NCBI GenBank assembly: GCA_050293885.1
Contig: JBNKNO010000031.1
Location: 1-38,963 of the forward strand
Length of the DNA: 38,963 nt
Reading direction: 5' to 3'
Source of the DNA: Nitrogeniibacter sp050293885
GTDB lineage: Bacteria; Pseudomonadota; Gammaproteobacteria; Burkholderiales; Rhodocyclaceae
The translations under genes were made by a program, and so were the position numbers. Of the stretch, positions 1-7,453 are shown piece by piece. How positions within the stretch are numbered: the first letter of the stretch is position 1; every line of letters starts with the position of its first letter. Below the pieces are notes generated by a model that saw nothing but the letters and a program-made list of their open reading frames with translations, was not told the origin of the DNA and did not search any database.

Positions 1-11
1 TCTTCCGATCT
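1..11. other. Residual Illumina adapter at contig edge
   Basis: The first 11 bases, TCTTCCGATCT, are identical to the 3' end of the standard Illumina sequencing adapter. They abut the coding sequence of flgJ at an arbitrary point. These bases should not be treated as genomic, and the last three or four flgJ codons in the window are artefactual. Confidence 0.85.
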
Positions 12-907
12 ATGATGCGGGTGAGTTTTTCCGCGTAGCGCGGATCGGTGGCGTAACCGGCGTTCTGCAACTCGCGGGCGAAGCCGGCGGCATCCTGCTG
101 GCCGAGCACCTGCGCATAGCGCGGATTGTTGGCGATCAGGCGCGCGTAGTCGCGGAAGGAATCGGCGTAGGAGCCATAGGCGCGGAAGTTCGACTGCTCG
201 GTCACCGGGCGGCCGTTCACGTACTCGGTGGCGGCGACGCCCACGGTGGCGCCCTGCCAGCTACGGCCGGCCTTGATGTTGAACAGGTTGTGACTCGGCG
301 CGCCGTTGGCGGCCTTGAGCTGGTACTTGCCCCAGCCGGTTTCGAGTGCGGCCTGGGCAATCATGAAATGCGCCGGGATGCCGGTGGCGCGGCTGGCCGC
401 CTGGGCATGCGGCAAGACTTCACGCACGAAGGCTTCCGCGTCGCTGGAAATCTCGGCCGGTGTCGGCGCAATGGTGGTGCTCTGTCGAATGGCTGCCGAC
501 CGGGCACTGGTGTCCACCGGCGGAATCGGCATGGGCGACGCCCCGGCCGGCCGGCGGATGACGGTGGCCATGTCGAAACCGTTGAGGATCTGCTCGGGCG
601 TCGGTGCCGCCTGCTCCTCGCCCCCCATCTGGCGGATCAGCGCCTTGGCCAGCCCGGTGCCGCCGCTGGCCGCCATGTTGGCCGCCAGCTGCTGGTCGAG
701 CAGGCTTTGATAGAGCTTGGTGGATTCGTTGTCCATGAGCCCGGAACCCTGCACCGAGGCACGCATGGACTTGAGCACCATCCCCAGAAACAGTGATTCG
801 AACTGCCGCGCCGCGGCCTTGAGCGCCTCGGGATCGTTGTTGCGGGCGAGCCGCTTGAGATCGCCCAGCGCGTTCGGATCGAGGGTGTTGATGGCCATGT
901 CGTTCAT
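1..907 (-). CDS. flgJ: FlgJ, rod-cap / peptidoglycan hydrolase (3' truncated by contig edge)
   Basis: This is the flagellar rod assembly protein, which caps the growing rod and cuts a hole in periplasmic peptidoglycan. About 298 genuine residues are visible. The N-terminal 100 or so form the rod-scaffolding domain. After a Pro/Thr-rich linker comes a glucosaminidase-type lytic domain from about residue 150, with the catalytic glutamate expected at E189 in the motif ALETGWG. The ATG at 907 is preceded by AGGGG at suitable spacing; an in-frame ATG at 898 is a less likely start. The gene lies 31 bp downstream of flgI as the last visible gene of the flgBCDEFGHIJ series. The reading frame is still open at base 2, but bases 1-11 are adapter, so the real end is missing. 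The two-domain form is the usual beta/gamma-proteobacterial type. Confidence 0.93.
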   Translation of the reverse strand, partial: MNDMAINTLDPNALGDLKRLARNNDPEALKAAARQFESLFLGMVLKSMRASVQGSGLMDNESTKLYQSLLDQQLAANMAASGGTGLAKALIRQMGGEEQAAPTPEQILNGFDMATVIRRPAGASPMPIPPVDTSARSAAIRQSTTIAPTPAEISSDAEAFVREVLPHAQAASRATGIPAHFMIAQAALETGWGKYQLKAANGAPSHNLFNIKAGRSWQGATVGVAATEYVNGRPVTEQSNFRAYGSYADSFRDYARLIANNPRYAQVLGQQDAAGFARELQNAGYATDPRYAEKLTRIIDRK

Positions 908-938
908 GTCGCCGCCCCTGCCGTCTGCCGGTACATGC

Positions 939-2066
939 TCAGATGACCTCGAGGTCGGCGCGCAGGGCGCCGGAGGCCTTCATGGCCTGCAGGATACTGA
1001 TGAGGTCCATGGGGTTGGCACCGAGCGAGTTGAGCGCCTTGACCACGTCGGCCAGATTGGCGCCGTCGGGCACCTGCATGAGTGCCGCGCCCTGCTGGTC
1101 GATGGTGGCACCGCCGGTCGGCGCGGCCACGGTTTGCCCGCGCGAGAGCGCATTGGGCTGGCTCACGGCGGTCTCGTTCTCGACCGATACGGTGAGATTG
1201 CCATGGGCCACGGCACAACGCTGCAGCGTAACGGTCTGGTTCATGACCACCGAGCCGGTACGCGAATTGACGATCACCTTGGCGGCCATCAGTTGCGGGA
1301 TGACCTGAATGTTTTCGAGCTTGCCAAGGAAGGCCACACGCTGGTTGGGATCGACCGGCGCGCGTACCTGTACGGTGCGGCCATCGATCGCCTGGGCGAC
1401 GCCCGGCATGGTGGCGGCGTTGATCGCCTCGACCATGCGATTGGCGGTGCCGAAGTCGGTGTCTTCGAGTTCGAGCACGACGACGTCGCCCTGCCCCACC
1501 GAGGTGGGCACGGCACGTTCGACCGTGGCGCCGGCGGGAATGCGCCCGGCCGACAGATGATTGACCACCACCGAAGCACCGCCGCCCTGCGCGCCGGCAC
1601 CGCCGACAACCACGTTGCCCTGGCCGATGGCGTAAACCTGCCCGTCGGCGCCCTTGAGCGGCGTCATCACCAGCGTGCCGCCACGCAGGCTCTTGGCGTT
1701 ACCGATGGACGAGACGGTGACGTCGATGGTCTGACCCGGCCGCGAAAAGGGCGGCAGATCGGCGGTGACCATCACCGCGGCGACGTTCTTGAGCTGCAAG
1801 TTGGTGCCCGGCGGCATCTGCACGCCCATGTTACCGAGCATGTTGATGATGCTTTGCACGGTGAACGGCGTTTGCGTGGTCTGGTCACCCGAGCCGTCGA
1901 GGCCGACCACGATGCCGTAGCCCACCAGCTGGTTGCTACGCACGCCGGCGATGTCGGCCAGATCCTTGATGCGCTCGGCATGCACCGGCGCGGCAAACAG
2001 CGCGGCGGCCACGAGCATGGCAGCCAGGCGGTGCAGGAATTGGAATGCGGTGTTCATGATCGTCAC
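939..2066 (-). CDS. flgI: FlgI, flagellar P-ring protein
   Basis: FlgI is the periplasmic subunit of the P ring, the bushing around the rod in the peptidoglycan layer. It is made as a precursor with a Sec signal peptide: the N-terminus from the internal Met (MNTAFQFLHR) runs into a hydrophobic stretch and a likely cleavage after AAPVHA, giving a mature start at ERIKDLADIAGV, typical of the family. Total length is 375 residues from a GTG at 2066, or 372 from the ATG at 2057, the more conventional start for the signal peptide. It begins 3 bp after the flgH stop, so the two are probably translationally coupled. Its chaperone FlgA is encoded divergently at 7452-8162. The C-terminal region (LADVVKALNSLGANPMDLI) is characteristic. 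Confidence 0.96.
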   Translation of the reverse strand: MTIMNTAFQFLHRLAAMLVAAALFAAPVHAERIKDLADIAGVRSNQLVGYGIVVGLDGSGDQTTQTPFTVQSIINMLGNMGVQMPPGTNLQLKNVAAVMVTADLPPFSRPGQTIDVTVSSIGNAKSLRGGTLVMTPLKGADGQVYAIGQGNVVVGGAGAQGGGASVVVNHLSAGRIPAGATVERAVPTSVGQGDVVVLELEDTDFGTANRMVEAINAATMPGVAQAIDGRTVQVRAPVDPNQRVAFLGKLENIQVIPQLMAAKVIVNSRTGSVVMNQTVTLQRCAVAHGNLTVSVENETAVSQPNALSRGQTVAAPTGGATIDQQGAALMQVPDGANLADVVKALNSLGANPMDLISILQAMKASGALRADLEVI

Positions 2067-2069
2067 CCG

Positions 2070-2738
2070 TCAAATCGGCAGCAGCGCGATGAAGAATCGC
2101 TGCAACCAGCCCATCACCTGACTGTCGTTGATGTAGCCGCTGCCCTTGTATTCGATGCGCGCGTCGGCCACCTGGGTCGATTGCACGGTATTGCTGGTGG
2201 TCACGTAGGTGGGATTGACCACGCCGGAGAAGCGGATGAATTCGTTGCCCTGATTGATCGCCACCTGCTTTTCGCCCGACACCATCAGGTTGCCGTTCGG
2301 ATACACCTCGATCACCGTGACCGTGATGGTGCCGTTGAACAGGTTGTTGGCGGCGGCCGCGCCAGAGCCGGAGAAGTCGCTGTCGACGCCGGCGTCGAGC
2401 TCCAGACCGGCCAGATTCTTGAGCGGCAATTTGTTCAGCGTGGAAATGCCGCCACTGATCGACGAGCCACGCGAGGCACTGGCGTTGGAGGCTTTTTGCG
2501 CCGTGGTGTTCTCCACCAGATTGATGGTGATGGTGTCGCCGATGAGGCGCGCGCGACGGTCTTCGAACAAGGGTCGCGTGGCCGTCGCCTGATAGATGGA
2601 ACCGTTGGTCGGCGCCATTTGCGCATGGCGCTCGGGCACCGCCGACATGGGCTGATGAACCGCCGTGGGCGGGGTCGATTCGAGCGCCGCACACCCCACC
2701 AGGGTGAGCGTCAGCAAGGCGGTCAGCAGAGCACGCAT
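2070..2738 (-). CDS. flgH: FlgH, flagellar L-ring lipoprotein
   Basis: FlgH is the outer-membrane lipoprotein of the L ring. The 222-residue product starts MRALLTALLTLTLVGC, a lipoprotein signal peptide with the lipobox LVGC and the acylated cysteine at residue 16. The frame is open far upstream through flgG, but this ATG is the only start that gives the signal peptide. The body contains family features such as DTITINLVENTTA and FSGVVNP. It is preceded by flgG with a 14-bp gap and followed immediately by flgI. The gene order G-H-I-J is the standard one. Confidence 0.95.
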   Translation of the reverse strand: MRALLTALLTLTLVGCAALESTPPTAVHQPMSAVPERHAQMAPTNGSIYQATATRPLFEDRRARLIGDTITINLVENTTAQKASNASASRGSSISGGISTLNKLPLKNLAGLELDAGVDSDFSGSGAAAANNLFNGTITVTVIEVYPNGNLMVSGEKQVAINQGNEFIRFSGVVNPTYVTTSNTVQSTQVADARIEYKGSGYINDSQVMGWLQRFFIALLPI

Positions 2739-2752
2739 GATGAAGCTCCTGA

Positions 2753-3535
2753 TTACAGCTGGGTCAGGCGTCCGAGCATCTGATCGGAGGTCTGAATCGC
2801 GCGCGAATTGAGTTCGTAGGCGCGCTGGGTGGTGATCATCTGCACCAATTCTTCGGCGACATTCACGTTGGAATTCTCGACGTAGTTCTGGTTGAGCACG
2901 CCCGCGCCGTTGCTCCCCGGCGTGTTGGGGGTGGGCGTGCCGCTGGAGGCGGTCTCGAGCAGCAGGTTCTCGCCCGCGTTCTGCAAACCACCCGGATTGA
3001 CGAAGGTGGCGATCTGGATGGTGCCGACCTGGGTCGGGCTCTGCTGCCCGGCCTGCAGCACACTCACGGTGCCATCCTTGCCGATGGTGATGGTCTGGGT
3101 GTCGTCGGGGATGATGATCGCCGGGCTCAGCGGATAACCGCTGGCGGTGACGATCTGGCCCTGGTTGTCGAGCTGGAAGGCGCCATCGCGCGTGTAGTTG
3201 GTGGTGCCATCGGGCATCTGGATCTGAAAGAAGCCCTCGCCCTGAATGGCCACGTCCAACGCATTGCCGGTCTGCTGCAGGCTGCCCTGGGTGTGAATGC
3301 GCTCGGTGGCGACCGGGCGCACACCCGAGCCGATCTGCAAGCCACTGGAGATCTGCGTCTGCTGGGTCGATTGCGCACCCGGCTGGCGCAGCGTCTGATA
3401 GAGCAAATCCTCGAACACCGCGCGCGAGCGCTTGAAGCCGTTGGTCGACACGTTCGCCAGGTTGTTGGAGATCACGTCGAGTTGGGTCTGCTGGGCTTCG
3501 AGGCCGGTTCTTGCGGTCCACAGTGAGCGGATCAT
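2753..3535 (-). CDS. flgG: FlgG, distal rod protein
   Basis: FlgG forms the distal rod of the flagellar basal body. The 260-residue product has the exact usual length of the family. It starts MIRSLWTARTGLEAQQ, followed by the rod/hook signature ISNNLANVSTNGFKRSRA, and ends with the conserved C-terminal helix (EELVQMITTQRAYELNSRAIQTSD). The ATG at 3535 has AAGGAG six bases upstream; the longer open frame to 3604 has no family homology at its N-terminus. It is separated from flgF by a 138-bp gap that carries its own promoter-like element (3607-3666), so flgG-H-I-J may be a transcription unit separate from flgB-F. Confidence 0.96.
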   Translation of the reverse strand: MIRSLWTARTGLEAQQTQLDVISNNLANVSTNGFKRSRAVFEDLLYQTLRQPGAQSTQQTQISSGLQIGSGVRPVATERIHTQGSLQQTGNALDVAIQGEGFFQIQMPDGTTNYTRDGAFQLDNQGQIVTASGYPLSPAIIIPDDTQTITIGKDGTVSVLQAGQQSPTQVGTIQIATFVNPGGLQNAGENLLLETASSGTPTPNTPGSNGAGVLNQNYVENSNVNVAEELVQMITTQRAYELNSRAIQTSDQMLGRLTQL

Positions 3536-3606
3536 GTCAGGCTCCTTGGTGCGCCGGGTGTGGCGCCTTGTCAGTGCGGGTCGCGCACGAGGCGACCGAT
3601 GCAATC

Positions 3607-3666
3607 AATTTACGTGGGCGGGAGTGAAACCGGTCGGCCAAAAAACCGCCGAAAACCCCGCCAGTT
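3607..3666 (-). promoter_or_regulatory. Predicted flagellar promoter of flgG (shared box plus -10)
   Basis: On the minus strand the element begins AACTGGC at 3666 and has a T-run half-site GTTTTTTGGCC at 3646-3636. The hexamer TAAATT (3612-3607) lies where a -10 is expected. The same layout with the same spacing is seen upstream of flgB, flhB, fliA and flhF. No good -35 hexamer is present, so an activator-dependent promoter is inferred. Confidence 0.55.
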
Positions 3667-3673
3667 CCTGCCC

Positions 3674-4414
3674 TCAGCCGGTCGACAGCAGCTTGGTCGC
3701 GGCCTGGTCGTTGGCCTCGGCCTTTTGCAGCATCTGGGTCTGCATTTCGAATTGGCGCGCCAGCGAGATCATGCTGACCATCTGATCGACCACATTGACG
3801 TTGCTGCCTTCCAGATAGCCGCCCGCCACCTGCACCGCTTCGTCGAGCGCAGCGGGGGCGCCGCCCTCGACGCGAAACAGGCCGTCTTCGCCGCGACGAA
3901 GGCTCGCTTCGGGCGGATTGACGAGCTTGAGCCGCCCGACCACGTTGACCGCGTTGCGATCGCCGGTGGAGGGAATGGCGGAGATGGAGCCGTCCTTGCC
4001 GATGACGATTTCGTTGTCGGGCGGAATGGTGATCGGGCCACCATCGCCGATCACCGGCCGGCCGCTGCGGTTGATCAGCACGCCCTCGGACGAGAGCTGA
4101 AAGCTGCCGTCACGGGTATAGGCTTCGCTGCCGTCAGCGGCTTGCACGGCAAACCAGCCCTTGCCCTCGACCGCCACATCGTAGGTGCGGCCGGTCTGTT
4201 GCATCGGCCCCGAGGTGAAGTCGCTCCCCACGCTGGCATCGACCACGAAGGCACGGCTGGGCAGCGGCGAGTCCTGCACATCGACGGCGCGAAACTTGTG
4301 CATTTCGGCGCGAAAGCCGGTGGACACGGCGTTGGCCAGGTTGTGCGTCACCGCGGCCTGCTGGCCGAGCGTGTGCTTGGCGCCGCTCATGGCGATGTAG
4401 ATGAACTTGTCCAT
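3674..4414 (-). CDS. flgF: FlgF, proximal rod protein
   Basis: FlgF is one of the proximal rod subunits of the flagellar basal body. The product is 246 residues and begins MDKFIYIAMSGAKHTLGQQ, with the rod-family N-terminal motif (HNLANAVSTGFRAEM) and a C-terminal helix EGSNVNVVDQMVSMISLARQFE, both of which pack in the coiled rod core. The length is normal. It is 24 bp downstream of flgE and reads in the same direction. It is distinguished from FlgG by its N-terminus and by the central sequence. Confidence 0.95.
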   Translation of the reverse strand: MDKFIYIAMSGAKHTLGQQAAVTHNLANAVSTGFRAEMHKFRAVDVQDSPLPSRAFVVDASVGSDFTSGPMQQTGRTYDVAVEGKGWFAVQAADGSEAYTRDGSFQLSSEGVLINRSGRPVIGDGGPITIPPDNEIVIGKDGSISAIPSTGDRNAVNVVGRLKLVNPPEASLRRGEDGLFRVEGGAPAALDEAVQVAGGYLEGSNVNVVDQMVSMISLARQFEMQTQMLQKAEANDQAATKLLSTG

Positions 4415-4438
4415 GGTGCGTGCTTCCCCGCGTCTCTA

Positions 4439-5659
4439 TTAGAGGTTCACCAGCGTCTGCAGCACTTCGTCCTGCGTGCGGATGGACTGGGCGTTGGCCT
4501 GGTAGGCCCGCTGCTGGGTAATCATGTTGACCAGCTGGGCGGTCAGATCGACGTTGGAATCTTCCACCGAGCCGGAGGCCAGCAGACCGAGGCTACCCGT
4601 GCCTGGCGCACCGACCAGCGGCTGACCGGAATCCGGTGACTCACTCCACAGGTTGCTGCCGAGCGAGATCAGACCGCCGGGGCTGGAGAAGTTGGCGAGC
4701 ACGACCTGACCGAGGTTGCGGGTCTGGCCATTGGAGTAGCGCCCCTGCAAGATGCCTTCGCTGGAGATGCTCATGCCCGACAGGCTGCCCGAAGCGAAGC
4801 CGTCCTGCGCCGTGCGGTTCACACCGAAGCCACTGCCGTACTGGGTCGTCCCGGTGAAGTCGAGCGCCACGGACTGTGGTGAATTGGCACCGAACGAGGC
4901 CGGAATGGTGAGCGAAACGGTCTGGTTTGCACCGCCCGTCAGCACGCCAGCGCCGTCAAAGGTCATCTGCGCACCGAACGCGGTGGCCGCACCGCCGTCG
5001 AGTTGATGGTACAGATCCCACGTGCCGCCGGAGGCCTTGCGGAAGTACATGGTCATGATGTGGGAGTTGCCGAGCGAATCGTAGACCGTGACCGAGGTCG
5101 ATGAGTTGTACGAGGTCGGGTCGGTGACGGCGAAGGCATTGACCGGCGTGGTATTGCGCGAGTCGAGGTTCATGCCGATGTCGATGGCGGTGGACGGTTG
5201 CGGCTGCAGGTCGGAGGTATCCACCTGCATGTCCACCGGCGTGGCCGGCAGGATGTTGCCGTTGGCGTCGGCCGGGTAGCCGGTGAGGCGGTAGCCGCTC
5301 ACATTGACGATGTAGCCATCCTTGTCCACATCGAACTGACCGTTGCGCGAGTAGGCAATCGAGCCCTCGCCGCTCATGCGGAAGAAGCCCGAGCCGTTGA
5401 TCGCCATGTCCAGCGGATTGTTGGTGGCTGTGATGCCACCCTGATCGAACTTCTGCGCCACCGCGGCGGCCGAGGTGCCGATACCGACCTGGCCACCCGA
5501 ACCGGCGGTCGCGCCGTTCATGGCCGCAGCGAACACGTCGGTGAACAACACCGAGCTGCTCTTGAAGCCGACGCTGGAAGAGTTGGCCACGTTGTTGCTG
5601 ATCACGTCGAGGGCGCGGGATGCGGCGTTAAGACCGCTCAAACCTTGTTGGAATGCCAT
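4439..5659 (-). CDS. flgE: FlgE, flagellar hook protein
   Basis: FlgE is the structural subunit of the hook, the universal joint of the flagellum. The 406-residue protein starts MAFQQGLSGLNAASRALDV and continues with the axial-protein signature ISNNVANSSSVGFKSS. The central part is rich in Gly, Ser, Thr and Asn as expected for the surface-exposed hook domains. The C-terminus (DSNVDLTAQLVNMITQQRAYQANAQ, interrupted here for length) is the conserved axial helix. It follows its assembly chaperone flgD by 15 bp. Secretion is through the type III export apparatus that includes FlhA and FlhB, also encoded in this window. Confidence 0.96.
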   Translation of the reverse strand: MAFQQGLSGLNAASRALDVISNNVANSSSVGFKSSSVLFTDVFAAAMNGATAGSGGQVGIGTSAAAVAQKFDQGGITATNNPLDMAINGSGFFRMSGEGSIAYSRNGQFDVDKDGYIVNVSGYRLTGYPADANGNILPATPVDMQVDTSDLQPQPSTAIDIGMNLDSRNTTPVNAFAVTDPTSYNSSTSVTVYDSLGNSHIMTMYFRKASGGTWDLYHQLDGGAATAFGAQMTFDGAGVLTGGANQTVSLTIPASFGANSPQSVALDFTGTTQYGSGFGVNRTAQDGFASGSLSGMSISSEGILQGRYSNGQTRNLGQVVLANFSSPGGLISLGSNLWSESPDSGQPLVGAPGTGSLGLLASGSVEDSNVDLTAQLVNMITQQRAYQANAQSIRTQDEVLQTLVNL

Positions 5660-5674
5660 GACTGTTCTCTCCCG

Positions 5675-6346
5675 TTACAGAATTTGCTGGATTTCGGAAA
5701 GCTGGAAAATGCCGAGACTGCCGACTTGCACATCGACGCTCTTCGGTCCGCGAATCACGCTGGACACCTGGCCCAGCTCGAGGGCGGTCGCGCCCACGTC
5801 GGAGTCGCCGGCCGTCGCCGTCACCTTGATCACATAGGCGCCTTCGGCCGACGCGCTGCCATCGATGGCCGTGCCGTCCCACTGGAAGGTGTGGGTGCCG
5901 GCCAGATGCGCACCGAGATCGACGTTGGATATTTCGAGGCCGTTGCCGTCGGTGATGCTGACATTGACGTTCTCGGCATCGGCATCGAGCTTGAAGCCGC
6001 CCATCGAGCCCTGATCGGTCAGCACCAGCCCCCGACCCGGCACAAACACGCCGCGGCCGACAAGCTGTGCCGCCTGCAGCGCTTCGCTCGACTGCTGGCC
6101 TTCCATCAGCGAAGCGAGCATCGTGTTGAGACGTTCGATGCCATCGACGGTGCTGATCTGCGCCAGTTGAGAGGTGACCTGTGCGTTGTCCATCGGATTG
6201 AGCGGGTCCTGGTTCTTGAGCTGTGTGGTGAGCAGCGTGAGAAAACGGTTTTGCGCATCGGCCTGAATGCTGTCGTCGCCCGTTGCCGGGCGAGCAAAGC
6301 TGTTCAGGATCTGCTGCGCGTTGGAGGTGGCATCCACGGTGGCCAT
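5675..6346 (-). CDS. flgD: FlgD, hook cap / assembly protein
   Basis: FlgD forms the cap on which FlgE polymerises and is discarded when the hook is complete. The 223-residue product has the N-terminal family motif FLTLLTTQLKNQDPLNPMDN (about residues 35-54), the part needed for hook assembly. The C-terminal two-thirds contain the fibronectin/Tudor-like fold with the segment GTHTFQWDG. It lies between flgC and flgE, 16 bp downstream of the former. Length and order are typical. Confidence 0.95.
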   Translation of the reverse strand: MATVDATSNAQQILNSFARPATGDDSIQADAQNRFLTLLTTQLKNQDPLNPMDNAQVTSQLAQISTVDGIERLNTMLASLMEGQQSSEALQAAQLVGRGVFVPGRGLVLTDQGSMGGFKLDADAENVNVSITDGNGLEISNVDLGAHLAGTHTFQWDGTAIDGSASAEGAYVIKVTATAGDSDVGATALELGQVSSVIRGPKSVDVQVGSLGIFQLSEIQQIL

Positions 6347-6362
6347 GATTCAGATCTCCTGG

Positions 6363-6770
6363 TTACTGACCGATGCTCAGCGTGCGCTGAAGCAGCGTGC
6401 GCGCGGTGTTCATCACTTCGGCATTGGCCTGATAGGAACGCGAGGCGGAGATCATGTTGACCATCTCCTCCACCACATTCACGTTCGGCATTTCGACATA
6501 GCCCTCGGCGTTGGCGGCCGGGTTGGCCGGCTCATACACCATGCGTCCGGGGGCGGTGCTCTCGACAACCTGTTGCACCTTCACGCCCACCGAGTCGGCA
6601 GTGCCTTCGACGGGCTTGGCTTCGAACACCACCTGCTTGGCCTTGTAGGATTCGCCATCCGGCCCGACCACGCTGTCGGCGTTGGCCAGGTTGGAGGCGG
6701 TGGTATTCATGCGCACCGACTGGGCGGTGAGGGCCGAGCCGGCAATCTTGAAAACGTTGAGCATGCTCAT
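6363..6770 (-). CDS. flgC: FlgC, proximal rod protein
   Basis: FlgC is a proximal rod subunit. The product is 135 residues, close to the family norm, and begins MSMLNVFKIAGSALTAQSVRMNT with the signature TTASNLANADSV. The C-terminal helix (NVNVVEEMVNMISASRSYQAN) is also conserved. The start at 6770 lies 13 bp from the flgB stop codon, so the two genes are co-transcribed. Nothing unusual is seen. Confidence 0.95.
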   Translation of the reverse strand: MSMLNVFKIAGSALTAQSVRMNTTASNLANADSVVGPDGESYKAKQVVFEAKPVEGTADSVGVKVQQVVESTAPGRMVYEPANPAANAEGYVEMPNVNVVEEMVNMISASRSYQANAEVMNTARTLLQRTLSIGQ

Positions 6771-6783
6771 GTGCGCTTACCCC

Positions 6784-7188
6784 TTACTGGCTCTGCACCG
6801 CGGTCTGCATCGAACGCAGCAGACCGTTGATGAAGGTGATGCTGGCCTCGTAGTGCAGCGCGTTTTCCGCAAAGGCGGCGCGCTCCACGTCCATATCCAC
6901 CGTGTTGCCGTCGATACTCGACTGGGTCTCGGTGCGGTACTGGGCCAGCGCCTCGAAGGGCGACGCGGTGTTGCTGTCGATGTGACGCGCCGAAGTCGTC
7001 GCCAGATTGACCGGATTCATGCGTGAATTGAGCGCACCGCTCAGCGCCTTGGAAAAATCGATGTCACGCGCCTTGAAGTTGGGCGTATCGGCGTTGGCGA
7101 TGTTCGACGACAGCAACTGCTGGCGATAGGCACGCAGGTTCAGCGCGGTCTGGTGAAACTGCAGTTCGTTATCGAGCCGGTTGGTCAT
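6784..7188 (-). CDS. flgB: FlgB, proximal rod protein
   Basis: FlgB is the rod subunit nearest to the MS ring and export gate. The 134-residue product has the N-terminal sequence MTNRLDNELQFHQTALNLRA and the motif SSNIANADTPNFKARDIDF, highly characteristic of FlgB. It is the first gene of the minus-strand rod-hook operon and is divergent from flgA. The 263-bp intergenic region carries a sigma54-like site, a flagellar box with a -10-like hexamer, and a 13-bp hairpin, each listed separately. Confidence 0.96.
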   Translation of the reverse strand: MTNRLDNELQFHQTALNLRAYRQQLLSSNIANADTPNFKARDIDFSKALSGALNSRMNPVNLATTSARHIDSNTASPFEALAQYRTETQSSIDGNTVDMDVERAAFAENALHYEASITFINGLLRSMQTAVQSQ

Positions 7189-7247
7189 GCTGGCACCTCT
7201 TCTGTTCAGGTTCCCGTGGCGTTCGGCGCATCGGGCACCACACCCAT

Positions 7248-7263
7248 TGCACCATCCGTGCCA
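7248..7263 (-). promoter_or_regulatory. Sigma54-like -24/-12 promoter upstream of flgB
   Basis: On the minus strand this reads TGGCACGGATGGTGCA, matching the RpoN consensus TGGCACG-N4-TTGCA in all but one defined position, with the invariant GG and GC at the right distance. The predicted transcript would start near 7236, about 48 bases before the flgB ATG. An overlapping alternative promoter (7267-7326) competes with this reading. Confidence 0.5.
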
Positions 7264-7266
7264 GGC

Positions 7267-7326
7267 ATCGTACGCACCGGGAAATGCGGCTCATCGGGCG
7301 AAAAAGCCCCCAAAACAGCGGCAATT
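7267..7326 (-). promoter_or_regulatory. Predicted flagellar promoter of flgB (shared box plus -10)
   Basis: On the minus strand the box starts AATTGCC at 7326, has the half-site GCTTTTTCGCCC at 7307-7296, and is followed by TACGAT at 7272-7267. The distance from the first A to the hexamer is 54 bases, the same as for flgG and flhB. It aligns without gaps to those two elements over 31 bases. Confidence 0.5.
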
Positions 7327-7349
7327 CGCCTCGCTTGGCCGGCAAACCC

Positions 7350-7383
7350 GCAAAGCTTGCCGCCTGCAACCGGCAAGCTTTGC
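7350..7383. repeat. Perfect 13-bp inverted repeat between flgB and flgA
   Basis: GCAAAGCTTGCCG (7350-7362) is matched by its exact reverse complement at 7371-7383 around an 8-base loop. The surroundings repeat the word CCGGCAAA (near 7339 and 7400). It could be an operator for a dimeric regulator or an RNA hairpin. There is no T-run on either side, so a terminator is unlikely. Confidence 0.6.
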
Positions 7384-7392
7384 CGATCGCAC

Positions 7393-7453
7393 AAACAAGC
7401 CGGCAAAGCCCCGCTTATTCCCCGTTGCCGCCTGATGCCCGGCGTGTTGCAAT
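7393..7453 (+). promoter_or_regulatory. Possible flagellar promoter of flgA
   Basis: On the plus strand the half-site GCTTATTCCCC occurs at 7413-7423, nearly the same as in the flhB element. A TGCAAT hexamer at 7448-7453 lies one base off the spacing seen in the other five promoters. Transcription would then begin close to the flgA ATG at 7461. Support is weaker than for the minus-strand set. Confidence 0.35.

Noticed and set aside
717..2783. Long plus-strand open frame opposite flgI/flgH
   Set aside because: It is antisense to clear flagellar genes, has a composition typical of the GC-rich shadow frame (His, Arg, Gly, Asp rich) and no family motif.
3620..3640. Possible sigma54 site before flgG (TGGCCGACCGGTTTCA on the minus strand)
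   Set aside because: The near-invariant GC at -12 is replaced by TC, so it is not a credible RpoN promoter.
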